A stretch of DNA of 64,000 nucleotides from an uncultured Pseudomonadales bacterium (GTDB taxonomy: Bacteria > Pseudomonadota > Gammaproteobacteria > Pseudomonadales > UBA7434). Below are positions 45,170-53,892 of this stretch, piece after piece. The DNA is taken from assembly GCA_943788835.1 (NCBI GenBank), contig CALSRU010000003.1, forward strand, positions 32,908-96,907. The letters are read 5' to 3'. Position numbers and translations under genes: made by a program. The notes below the pieces were generated by a model that was not told the origin of the DNA, did no database searches, and was given only the letters and a program-made list of their open reading frames with translations. Within the stretch, counting starts at the first letter, position 1. Each line of letters opens with the position of its first letter.

Positions 45170-46942
45170 ATGAATAACCCCGCAGCCATGTTCGATATTG
45201 AAGAAGAAGGAAAGTCGCTACGCGATTATATTAACGTGCTGCGTAGGCGCAAGCGCAAGATGGCTATTACAGCGGCCATTGTCTTCGTATTAATGGTTAT
45301 CACCGCGTTTGCCTGGCCTCCTACTTATCGATCTCAGTCGACTATTTTAATTGAGCAGCAGGATATACCCGATGACCTTGTGCGCACAACGATTACTAGT
45401 TATGCCCAGCAGCGTATCGAGGAAATTAAACAGCGCATCATGACTATCGGCAATATTATGAATATTGTCGAAGAATATGAGCTCTACAGCGAGAGCGAAA
45501 TGCAGCGCAAAACCCGTACCGAGATAGCGCAAGACTTTCGTGATGCTGTGTCTATCCGTCCTATTAGTGCCGAGGTGGTCGACCCTCGTAGTGGGCGTCC
45601 CTCGACCGCTGTTATTGCATTTAGTCTGGCTTTCGACGGCGACGTGCCAAGTAAAGTGCAAAAAATAACGAACGAAATTACAACATTGTATCTAGACGAA
45701 AACCTCAGGGAGCGAACGACCGAATCGCAGAGTACATCAGACTTTCTCCAGGCTGAGGGTAAGATGTTATCGGAAGAGCTGGAGAGGTTAGACGCAGCCA
45801 TAGCTGCGTTTAAAGAGGATGAAAATAACAAAGGCGCGCTGCCAGAGGCCGATCAATTTAATCGGTCGGTGGTTGATCGCACCGAGAGTCAGCTTAACGA
45901 CCTGTCTTACATGATTGAAGAATGGAAAAAGCTCAAAATTCAGCTGGAGAGTGATTTAAGCTTGCTCAGCCCTAATGCACCGGTTGTGCTTTCCTCTGGG
46001 CAGACTGTGTTGGGCGAGTCCGACCGATTGAAGGCACTGCAAACGCAGTTAAGGCAAGCTTCGGCGGCCTATAAGGAAGATCACCCTACGGTGGTTCGAT
46101 TGCGCCGAGAAGTTGCTGCACTGCTTGAGTCGGGTACGGTAGGTGATGAGCGCAAGGCAATGCTGGAGCAGTTGCGCGCTGAGCGTGATCGGTTGGCCGA
46201 GCTAAAAAACAAATATACTTTAGAGAGCCCTCAAATTAAAACATCGCAAGCGGTAATCGATAGTTTAGAAAAAGAGTTGAGTGACTCGGTAATCGCGAGT
46301 GCCGAAGAAGCGCCCGATAACCCCGCCTATTTATTGTTAAAGACTCGCTTGCAAGGGGCTGAGGCGGACATTCGCAACGGTGAAGCAAAGCTTGCTGATT
46401 TACGTCTGAAAATAGAGAAGTATGAAGGTTATATTTCTCGTGCACCCCAGGTGCAAAAAGAGTTCTCGCGCTTGGGGCGTGATTATCAAAACACGATCGC
46501 TAAATACCAAGAGATCCGCTACAAGCAGATGTCGGCTGAGTTGGCTCAAAACCTAGAGACAGAGCAGAAAGGTGAGCGATTTACCTTAATCCAGCCACCT
46601 GAATTACCTATAGATCCGGTCAGTCCTAACCGCACAGCACTCGTACTGTTGGGCGGAATTTTGGCGCTGGGTGCTGGCGTTGGTATGGCTTTGCTGCTCG
46701 AGGCATTAGATGACGGTATTTATACTATTAGCGAAGTCTCCACCCTGACTGGCGCTGCTCCTCTGGTTGCCATTAGTTACATGGAAAATACCCTTGAGGC
46801 GAGCCAGCACAATCGAAAACGTATTTATATTTTCTTAGGGCTTGTTGCAGTAGGCGTGATTACTTTGACATGCTTTCATTTCTTCATTAAGCCATTAGAT
46901 GTCACGTGGTACATCTTGTTAAGAAAGTTAGGCATTAATTGA
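45170..46942 (+). CDS. Polysaccharide chain-length determinant (PCP, Wzz/GumC type)
   Basis: This 590-residue inner-membrane protein has an N-terminal Wzz domain with a helix at about 28-46. A long periplasmic coiled coil follows (about 170-440), then a Pro-rich region and second helix at about 486-510, and a third hydrophobic segment near 546-568. The third helix and 20-residue tail are more than the usual two-helix layout. Proteins of this kind control chain length and link the polymerase to the OPX exporter. The kinase-like ATPase that should act on it is the next gene. Confidence 0.87.
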   Translation: MNNPAAMFDIEEEGKSLRDYINVLRRRKRKMAITAAIVFVLMVITAFAWPPTYRSQSTILIEQQDIPDDLVRTTITSYAQQRIEEIKQRIMTIGNIMNIVEEYELYSESEMQRKTRTEIAQDFRDAVSIRPISAEVVDPRSGRPSTAVIAFSLAFDGDVPSKVQKITNEITTLYLDENLRERTTESQSTSDFLQAEGKMLSEELERLDAAIAAFKEDENNKGALPEADQFNRSVVDRTESQLNDLSYMIEEWKKLKIQLESDLSLLSPNAPVVLSSGQTVLGESDRLKALQTQLRQASAAYKEDHPTVVRLRREVAALLESGTVGDERKAMLEQLRAERDRLAELKNKYTLESPQIKTSQAVIDSLEKELSDSVIASAEEAPDNPAYLLLKTRLQGAEADIRNGEAKLADLRLKIEKYEGYISRAPQVQKEFSRLGRDYQNTIAKYQEIRYKQMSAELAQNLETEQKGERFTLIQPPELPIDPVSPNRTALVLLGGILALGAGVGMALLLEALDDGIYTISEVSTLTGAAPLVAISYMENTLEASQHNRKRIYIFLGLVAVGVITLTCFHFFIKPLDVTWYILLRKLGIN

Positions 46943-47048
46943 TAGTGGCAGAGCGGTTTTGTGTTGGGAGAAATTAACATACGCAAAGAGCCGGTTATTG
47001 AAGTCATTAATTAACTGCAAAGCAGCATAGTTAAAAATAGGTATTGTA

Positions 47049-47924
47049 ATGGAACGTATCCAAGAAGCCATCGAAAAAGCTCGGCGTGAAAGGCAGGGTA
47101 ACATCGGCAATGAGTCTGATTTGAGTCCTGATTCAGCGCAGTCCGATGGCCCGCTCCGCAGAGGTTCTTCGCTTGCGAATAAGTCGGGCTCAGCCAAGGG
47201 AAGTGCAAGGCAAAATGAGCGCGATGAGAATTCTATTCGCATCGAATATTCGCAAACCAAAACAATCGCGTTAGACGAGGTCGACTTGAAAGAGCGGCGT
47301 ATTGTCGCGGGATTCGCGCATGACAGTCGGTCCGAACCTTATCGTCAATTACGTAGCCAAATACTAAAAAAATTCCGTGACAATAATTGGCAAACACTAG
47401 CCATTACCAGCCCTAAAACGGGCAGCGGCCGAACCCTAACAGCAGTCAATCTAGCTATTAGTTTGTCTCTTGAAGCCAACCAAACGGTGTTACTGGTCGA
47501 CCTGGACTTGCGAGCCCCAGGCGTTGCCGGTTGCCTCGGTATTAAAGAGGTCGATGCGGGCCTAATGGACTACATAACCGGCGAGAGCGATCTAAAAGAT
47601 GTGCTTATTAATCCAGGCTATGAGCGCTTGGTGGTTATTCCTGGTACACCACAGGGCGCATTCACCTCTGAAATGCTCAGTTCGCCAGAAATGAAACGTG
47701 CCGTTAGCGAGTTGGTTGAACGCTATCCATCGCGATTAATTGTCTTTGATCTGCCTGCGGTTCTTGATCACGATGATGCGCTGGTTTTTGCACCTAAATG
47801 TGATGCCACTCTTATGGTCTTAGAGGAGGGGGGTTCGAAAAAAGCAGATGTCGAGCGGGCCTATCAGTTGCTTGAGGGGACAAACATTATAGGCTCGGTA
47901 CTTAATAAAGTTCGTTACGGTTGA
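47049..47924 (+). CDS. CpsD/BY-kinase-like ATPase with altered Walker A
   Basis: The 291-residue protein matches the cytoplasmic tyrosine autokinases that pair with PCP proteins. It begins MERIQEAIEKARRER, has SEPYRQLRSQIL before the core, Walker A' LLVDLDLRAPGVAGCLG and VIPGTPQGAFTSEMLSSPEM. The Walker A reads SPKTGSGRTLT: the Lys of GxGK(S/T), needed for ATP binding, is Arg (CGA). The C terminus has one Tyr (NKVRYG) instead of the usual Tyr cluster. It may be a weak or inactive kinase that works as a structural partner of the PCP, or an ATPase with an unusual P-loop. Confidence 0.82.
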   Translation: MERIQEAIEKARRERQGNIGNESDLSPDSAQSDGPLRRGSSLANKSGSAKGSARQNERDENSIRIEYSQTKTIALDEVDLKERRIVAGFAHDSRSEPYRQLRSQILKKFRDNNWQTLAITSPKTGSGRTLTAVNLAISLSLEANQTVLLVDLDLRAPGVAGCLGIKEVDAGLMDYITGESDLKDVLINPGYERLVVIPGTPQGAFTSEMLSSPEMKRAVSELVERYPSRLIVFDLPAVLDHDDALVFAPKCDATLMVLEEGGSKKADVERAYQLLEGTNIIGSVLNKVRYG

Positions 47925-47993
47925 CCTGTAGCTCTATTGGAACTTGTAAGTTTTTTTCAAAAATTGCTTTGGCTGAAAAATTGAGTAAAGGTT

Positions 47994-48893
47994 ATGTATC
48001 GAGAGCATTTTGGATTACAAGAAAAACCTTTTAGTTTAATACCTGATCCTAAATTTCTGCATTTTTCAGATAAGCATAAAACAGCCTACAGTATGCTCGA
48101 ATACGGTTTACATGAGCAGACGGGTATCACAGTAATTACGGGTGAGGTGGGTAGTGGTAAAACCACTTTGCTGCGGCACTTGCTTTCGAATATTAACCAG
48201 CAGCAGCTCACCATTGGGCTGATCAATAATACCCATGCCGGCTTGGGTGATTTAACGCAGTGGATCGCATTGGCGTTTGATTTATCGCACCAAGACAAAG
48301 ACAAGGTTGCTTTGTTTCGCGACATTCAAGATTTTTTGATTGGCGAGTGGGGTGAGGGTAAACGCGCCGTGCTGATTGTTGATGAAGCACAAAACATGGA
48401 TGCCCAAACACTTGAAGAGCTGCGCTTGTTTACCAATATTAATGCTGATGGCGATCAGTTGTTACAAATTATTTTAACGGGTCAGCCAGAACTGCAAGAT
48501 ATGTTGCAATTGCCGGAGTTGGCGCAAATTGCCCAGCGAGTGTCGGTTGAATACCATATTAATGCTCTGGGTTGGCAGGAAGCAGCCAATTACATCAGAC
48601 ATAGATTAATCACGGCGTCTAAGCCTGGTCATGAAAAAAGTGCGAGCCATATTTTTGACTCGGTAGCTATGGCGGTTATTTTTTATTTTAGTGGGGGTGT
48701 GCCGCGGTTAATTAATACCCTGTGTGATGTCGCGTTGGTACATGCCTATGCAGCCGGTTTGCAAACCATTAATTATCAGATTGCCTTGGAGGTTGTAAAG
48801 GGCAGAAAAATTGGTGGTGTTAATCGATTTGCGGGTAATAGCGAGCAATTGCAGTTAGCTAAGAGAGCGGGTAAAAGAATCGGTGGGGTTTGA
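47994..48893 (+). CDS. ExeA-like AAA+ ATPase of exopolysaccharide loci
   Basis: The 299-residue protein starts MYREHFGLQEKPFSLIPDPKFL, the hallmark of the ExeA-like ATPases found beside PEP-CTERM/exosortase polysaccharide genes. It has Walker A GEVGSGKTT near residue 46 and Walker B VLIVDEAQNM near residue 127. GGVPRLINTLCD near residue 230 is the sensor-2 region. There is no C-terminal peptidoglycan-binding domain. The role is unknown but tied to this type of locus. Confidence 0.82.
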   Translation: MYREHFGLQEKPFSLIPDPKFLHFSDKHKTAYSMLEYGLHEQTGITVITGEVGSGKTTLLRHLLSNINQQQLTIGLINNTHAGLGDLTQWIALAFDLSHQDKDKVALFRDIQDFLIGEWGEGKRAVLIVDEAQNMDAQTLEELRLFTNINADGDQLLQIILTGQPELQDMLQLPELAQIAQRVSVEYHINALGWQEAANYIRHRLITASKPGHEKSASHIFDSVAMAVIFYFSGGVPRLINTLCDVALVHAYAAGLQTINYQIALEVVKGRKIGGVNRFAGNSEQLQLAKRAGKRIGGV

Positions 48894-48967
48894 TCTTGCT
48901 ACCGTGCTTGATGAGCCAGTTAATCCTTGTTAAATCTAGCGTTATTGTTTTAATGAATTGCTAAAAG

Positions 48968-48990
48968 TTTTCACATTGTTTTTGTGAAAA
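48968..48990. promoter_or_regulatory. Inverted repeat upstream of the UDP-glucose dehydrogenase gene
   Basis: TTTTCACA and TGTGAAAA form perfect 8-bp arms around 7 bp, 24 bp before the next start codon. It could be an operator or an mRNA hairpin. The half-sites point the wrong way for a CRP site. Confidence 0.35.
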
Positions 48991-49014
48991 TAATCTTTCG
49001 AAAGGTTTTGTTGA

Positions 49015-50316
49015 ATGAAAGTTGTCATGATTGGTGCAGGTTACGTGGGGCTGGTATCTGGAACCTGCTTTGCAGAGTTTGGTGCATCGGTAACCTGTGT
49101 CGATGTAATAGACGATAAAATTTCAGCGCTTAAACGTGGTGAGATTCCAATTTATGAGCCGGGACTTGATCAGCTGGTTGAAAAAAATGTGCAAGCCGGT
49201 CGTTTGAATTTTTCTACCCAACTAGCACAAGAGGTGCCTAGCGCTGATATTATTTTTATTGCAGTGGGTACCCCAACGCGCCGCGGTGATGGGCATGCCG
49301 ATTTAACTTATGTTTATGAAGCAGCGAAAGCGATTGGTGTACATTTACAGGGTTATACAGTCATCGTTAATAAGTCGACTGTTCCGGTGGGTACTGCAGC
49401 ACAGGTTGCGCGCATCATTGGCGAAGTGAATCCTGCAGCCGATTTCTCCGTGGCCTCTAATCCAGAGTTTTTACGTGAAGGCGCAGCAATTAGCGATTTT
49501 ATGCGACCCGATAGAGTGGTACTGGGAGTTGAGGACGAGCGTGCTGAAAAGGTATTGCGCGACTTGTACCGACCCATAAACCTCATTGAGGCGCCTATTC
49601 TGGTGACTAACTGGGAAAGTGCGGAGCTCACTAAGTATGCCGCTAACGCTTTTTTGGCCACTAAAATTAGTTTTATTAATGAAATAGCCAACCTGTGTGA
49701 AGCGGTTGGCGCTGACGTGCATGCCGTGGCCAAAGGCATGGGCTTGGATGGCCGCATTGGCAAGAAGTTTTTGCATCCCGGCCCAGGTTACGGCGGTTCT
49801 TGTTTTCCTAAAGATACGCTTGCGTTAATTCGTATTGCGCAAGAAAACGACGTTCCCTCACGAATTGTAGAAAGTGTGGTTGAGGTCAATGCTGCGCAAA
49901 AAGCCCGCATGGTAAAAAAAATTCGCACGGTATTGGGTGATGTGTCAGGTAAAAGAATTGCAGTATTGGGTTTGACCTTTAAGCCCGAAACAGACGATAT
50001 GCGCGATTCACCTGCACTCTCCATCATCCCGCCATTACTCGATAAAGGTGCAGTTATTATCGCTCACGATCCTCAAGGTATGGGCGAGGCAAAAAAAGAG
50101 CTATTCGATACCATAACCTATGCCGACAACATTTATTCTGCAGTGCAAGATGCTGATGCGCTAGTGTTGATGACTGAGTGGAATGAGTACCGTAATTTAG
50201 ATTTATGTGAAATTAAAAAATTAATGCGCGGCAATGCTTTTATCGATTTGCGAAATATTTATGAGCGTGAATCACTAGAAGATATGGGCTTTATTTATAC
50301 GGCAGTGGGTCGCTAA
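49015..50316 (+). CDS. ugd: UDP-glucose 6-dehydrogenase
   Basis: This NAD enzyme oxidises UDP-glucose to UDP-glucuronate. The 433 residues include the Rossmann start MIGAGYVGLVSGTCFAEFG, NKSTVPVGTA, the catalytic-Cys block GPGYGGSCFPKDT near residue 263 and GLTFKPETDDMRDSPAL. These match Ugd better than the GlcNAc- or ManNAc-specific dehydrogenases further on. It supplies the uronic acid that the epimerase downstream can convert to UDP-galacturonate. The ATG lacks a strong Shine-Dalgarno (GAAAGG 14 nt upstream). Confidence 0.9.
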   Translation: MKVVMIGAGYVGLVSGTCFAEFGASVTCVDVIDDKISALKRGEIPIYEPGLDQLVEKNVQAGRLNFSTQLAQEVPSADIIFIAVGTPTRRGDGHADLTYVYEAAKAIGVHLQGYTVIVNKSTVPVGTAAQVARIIGEVNPAADFSVASNPEFLREGAAISDFMRPDRVVLGVEDERAEKVLRDLYRPINLIEAPILVTNWESAELTKYAANAFLATKISFINEIANLCEAVGADVHAVAKGMGLDGRIGKKFLHPGPGYGGSCFPKDTLALIRIAQENDVPSRIVESVVEVNAAQKARMVKKIRTVLGDVSGKRIAVLGLTFKPETDDMRDSPALSIIPPLLDKGAVIIAHDPQGMGEAKKELFDTITYADNIYSAVQDADALVLMTEWNEYRNLDLCEIKKLMRGNAFIDLRNIYERESLEDMGFIYTAVGR

Positions 50317-50319
50317 CTG

Positions 50320-51597
50320 ATGATCAAATTGGAAGATGCGAAAATAGGGATTGTTGGCCTTGGCTATGTGGGGCTTCCTTTAGCCGTTGAATTTGGTAAG
50401 CACTATGAAACTGTTGGCTTTGATATAAATGAGCAAAGAGTAAAGGCCTTAAGTGCAGGTATCGATGAGACCCTTGAGGTGAGCTCGCAGGAGATGCAAG
50501 CTAGCCAATTTCTTCGTTACACGAATGATTGGAAGGGCTTCTTGAGTGTGATGTATATATTGTCACTGTCCCTACGCCAATTGACCAGAGTAAGCGTCCC
50601 GATTTAACGCCGCTTGAGGCGGCCTCTAAACTAGTTGGCCAGTTTATTTCGCCGGGCAATGTGGTGATCTACGAATCCACTGTCTATCCGGGCTGCACCG
50701 AAGAAGTCTGTTTGCCCATTGTCGAACAGCAGTCGGGTTTAGCTATTTAACCGAGATTTTTTTGCGGGATACAGTCCTGAGCGAATCAACCCTGGCGATA
50801 AAGAGCGCCGCGTTACTAATATTTTAAAAGTTACGTCGGGTTCGACTCCTGAAGTGGCGCAGTTTGTCGATGATTTATATGCCAGTATTGTCATGGCTGG
50901 AACTCACCTTGCGAGCAGTATTAAAGTGGCCGAGGCCTGTAAGGTTATCGAAAATGTTCAGCGCGATGCCAACATCGCTTTAGTTAATGAGTTGGCGATG
51001 ATTTTTCAGAGACTCGATATTAATACAGAAGATGTTTTAAAAGCTGCTGGCACTAAATGGAACTTTTTGCCATTTAGACCGGGGCTAGTAGGGGGGCATT
51101 GCATAGGCGTCGACCCGTATTATTTAGTTCATAAATCTGAAGCCGCTGGCTACCACCCACAAATTATTTCCGCTAGTCGACGTCTTAATGATGCTATGGG
51201 CGGCATAGTGGCACAAAATGTTATGCGGCTAATGACCCTCAATCGCATTCATATCGTTGATGCGAATATCTTGGTCTTGGGCTTGGCATTTAAAGAAAAT
51301 TGCCCCGACCTGCGTAACACTCGCGTTGTAGACATTATTGAGGAGCTTTCGGCATGCAATGCTAATGTTGACGTTTATGATCCCTGGGTGTCGGCAGAAC
51401 AGGCGGAGCATGAGTTTGGTCTTAAGCTGACTACGTCGTTAACAGACAACAAATACGATGCGGTAATCGTCGCGGTCGCCCACGAGCAGTTTGCTGCAAT
51501 GGGTGTAGACACTATCCGCAGTTTGATGCGTGATCAAGGCATTCTCTACGACATAAAATATTTGTTCCCAGCGGATCAAGTTGATGGGCGGCTGTAG
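50320..51597 (+). pseudogene. tviB: TviB-like UDP-GlcNAc 6-dehydrogenase gene, two compensating frameshifts
   Basis: Read across three frames this is a full TviB/WbpO-type dehydrogenase of about 425 residues. The first segment (from 50320, GIVGLGYVGLPLAVEFGKHYE) breaks near 50529: adding one T (GATTTGG) would restore NDLEGLLECDVYIVTVPTPID. The second segment runs in the shifted frame to a TAA at 50748. Removing one T from ATTTAAC near 50745 returns to the original frame with [14 protein letters not shown]. The rest ([38 protein letters not shown]) is intact, including the catalytic Cys. Both indels are in short T runs and cancel out. Sequence error is therefore as likely as true inactivation. 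Confidence 0.85.
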
Positions 51598-51606
51598 GGG
51601 TATGCT

Positions 51607-52611
51607 ATGTATTTAGTAACAGGAACGGCAGGTTTTATTGGCTGTGAAGTGGCGCTTAAATTACTCGAGCAAGGGTATGAGGTGGTGGGCGTTGACAGCG
51701 TTAACGATTATTACGACCAAGATCTCAAGCACGCAAGGCTGGCGCGTCTAACCGGCTTTGCCAATTATCATAACGAAGAGTTTTGTTTATCCAATGCAAA
51801 TAAGCTTGACGATGTTTTTGTGCGCTATGAAATTAGCAAGGTGATTCACTTAGCCGCTCAAGCCGGAGTGCGTTATTCTCTCGAAAACCCCAGAGCATAT
51901 ATCGATTCAAATTTGGTGGCCTTTGGTAATGTGCTCGAGTGTTGTAGGCATCATGCAGTCGGTCATTTAGTCTATGCCTCTAGCAGCTCGGTTTATGGTG
52001 CTAACACAAAGCAGCCGTTTTCAGTCAGTGACAACGTCGATCATCCACTGAGTCTTTACGCAGCCACAAAAAAATCGAATGAGTTAATGGCTCACACCTA
52101 TAGCCACTTATATCAATTGCCGACTACTGGCTTGCGTTTTTTTACTGTGTATGGCCCGTGGGGACGACCGGATATGGCGCCCATTAAATTTGCGCAGCGT
52201 ATTTTTGCAGGGCAACCGATTGACGTTTACAACCACGGCAACCATCGCCGAGATTTTACTTATATCGATGATATTGTTGAAGGCGTTTTACGCACTGCAG
52301 AGAACACGGCGCAGTCTAACCCCATGTGGTCAAGCGACAACCCTGATGCCGCCACGTCGAATGCGCCTTATCGTATTTATAATATCGGCTGTAACAAGCC
52401 GGTTCACTTATTAACTTTTATCGAGTTGCTTGAGCAGGCAATCGGCCAACAGGTTGAGAAAAATATGTTGCCTATGCAGCCCGGAGATGTACCTGATACA
52501 TACGCCAATGTTGACGCGCTTGTGAATGATGTAGGCTACCAACCGAACACCTCAGTTGAAGAGGGTGTAAAGCGCTTCGTTGAGTGGTACAAAAGTTACT
52601 ATAAGAACTAG
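51607..52611 (+). CDS. UDP-glucuronate 4-epimerase
   Basis: The 334-residue short-chain dehydrogenase-type epimerase has the NAD motif TGTAGFIG and the catalytic YxxxK in SLYAATKKSNELMAHTYSHLY, preceded by YASSSSVYG. DNVDHPLSLYAATKK and LRFFTVYGPWGRPDMAPIKF match CapI/LpsL-type UDP-glucuronate 4-epimerases, giving UDP-galacturonate. A TviC-like role on UDP-GlcNAcA is the alternative, given the TviB-like gene just before it. Confidence 0.85.
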   Translation: MYLVTGTAGFIGCEVALKLLEQGYEVVGVDSVNDYYDQDLKHARLARLTGFANYHNEEFCLSNANKLDDVFVRYEISKVIHLAAQAGVRYSLENPRAYIDSNLVAFGNVLECCRHHAVGHLVYASSSSVYGANTKQPFSVSDNVDHPLSLYAATKKSNELMAHTYSHLYQLPTTGLRFFTVYGPWGRPDMAPIKFAQRIFAGQPIDVYNHGNHRRDFTYIDDIVEGVLRTAENTAQSNPMWSSDNPDAATSNAPYRIYNIGCNKPVHLLTFIELLEQAIGQQVEKNMLPMQPGDVPDTYANVDALVNDVGYQPNTSVEEGVKRFVEWYKSYYKN

Positions 52612-52649
52612 TTTTTTTAATTTATTTAATATCGCTTTAGAGGATTTCC

Positions 52650-53885
52650 ATGAGTTCGACTTCAGACTATCAGTCAATTTGTGTGATGGGCTTAGGCTAC
52701 ATCGGTTTGCCTACAGCTTCGCTATTAGCGACTAAGGGTTTTAAAGTTACCGGCGTCGATGTCTCTCAAAAGGTAGTTGATACCATCAATCGCGGGGAAA
52801 TACATATTGTCGAACCGGATCTTGATATTTTGGTTAAATCAGCCGTGCATTCAGGCAATTTATCAGCAAGCCTAGAGCCAGTTGAGGCCGATGTTTTTAT
52901 TATTGCAGTACCCACGCCATTTAAAGATGGCGGGCCGGATCATATCTCGGGAAAAAAGCCGGACCTTAGTTATATTGAAGCGGCAACAAAGAAAATAGCG
53001 CCCTTTGTAAAGCCCGGTAATCTAGTCATTCTAGAGTCAACGAGTCCCGTTGGCACAACCGACGAAGTCGTGGCCACAATCTTGAAGAGCGAAGGGCATA
53101 AGGTCGGTGAAGAGGTGTATGTGGCGCATTGCCCGGAACGCGTATTGCCGGGACGGATCCTGATTGAGCTTGTAGAAAATGATAGGGTTGTAGGCGGCAT
53201 TAACGAAGCGTCAACAAAGGTCACAGTTAATTTTTACGAGCGCTTTGTGCGTGGTGCGGTCTTAGCTACTACAGCAAAAACGGCCGAAATGGTTAAGCTA
53301 ACCGAAAACTCATCTCGGGATGTTCAAATTGCATTTGCTAATGAGCTGTCAATGATTTGTGAAACGGAAAGTATCGATACGTGGGAGGTCATTGAATTAG
53401 CAAATAGGCACCCAAGAGTCAATATTCTCCAGCCGGGTCCTGGCGTAGGTGGCCACTGCATTGCGGTTGACCCATGGTTTATCGTCGATCGCTCGCCTGA
53501 CTGTTCGAATTTAATTCGAACTGCAAGACAGGTGAACGATGCCAAGCCTAATTGGGTTGTCGAGCGGGTGAAGAAATGTGCTGGCAAATTTAAGGAGCCG
53601 AAAATTGCTTGTTTAGGGTTGGCCTTTAAGGCAGACGTAGATGACCTTAGGGAATCGCCAGCCTTTGATATTGTTAAGCAATTAGAGGCAGGAAATGTTG
53701 GTGAATTATTGATATGCGAGCCAAACATTAGAGAGCACTCAGATTTTCCTTTGGTGGCGGTAAATGTGGCAGTCAAGAGAGCAGACATTGTTGTATTGCT
53801 CGTAGACCATAAGGAGTTTTGCGGTTTAAAGGCAATAGATCTAAGTGAGAAGGTTGTTGTCGATACACGCGGCGTGCTGAAGTAG
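52650..53885 (+). CDS. wecC: UDP-N-acetyl-D-mannosamine dehydrogenase
   Basis: The 411 residues match WecC: VMGLGYIGLPTASLLATKGF at the N terminus, VPTPFKD, ILESTSPVGTTDEVV, HCPERVLPGRILIELVENDRVVGG, the catalytic-Cys block PGPGVGGHCIAVDPWFIV and GLAFKADVDDLRESPA. It makes UDP-ManNAc uronic acid. The epimerase WecB, which makes UDP-ManNAc, is not in the window. AGAGGA lies 7 nt before the ATG. Confidence 0.9.
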   Translation: MSSTSDYQSICVMGLGYIGLPTASLLATKGFKVTGVDVSQKVVDTINRGEIHIVEPDLDILVKSAVHSGNLSASLEPVEADVFIIAVPTPFKDGGPDHISGKKPDLSYIEAATKKIAPFVKPGNLVILESTSPVGTTDEVVATILKSEGHKVGEEVYVAHCPERVLPGRILIELVENDRVVGGINEASTKVTVNFYERFVRGAVLATTAKTAEMVKLTENSSRDVQIAFANELSMICETESIDTWEVIELANRHPRVNILQPGPGVGGHCIAVDPWFIVDRSPDCSNLIRTARQVNDAKPNWVVERVKKCAGKFKEPKIACLGLAFKADVDDLRESPAFDIVKQLEAGNVGELLICEPNIREHSDFPLVAVNVAVKRADIVVLLVDHKEFCGLKAIDLSEKVVVDTRGVLK

Positions 53886-53892
53886 ACCTGTG

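Noticed and set aside
48968..48990. CRP binding site upstream of the UDP-glucose dehydrogenase gene
   Set aside because: CRP needs TGTGA-N6-TCACA; here the half-sites are in the opposite order (TCACA-N7-TGTGA).
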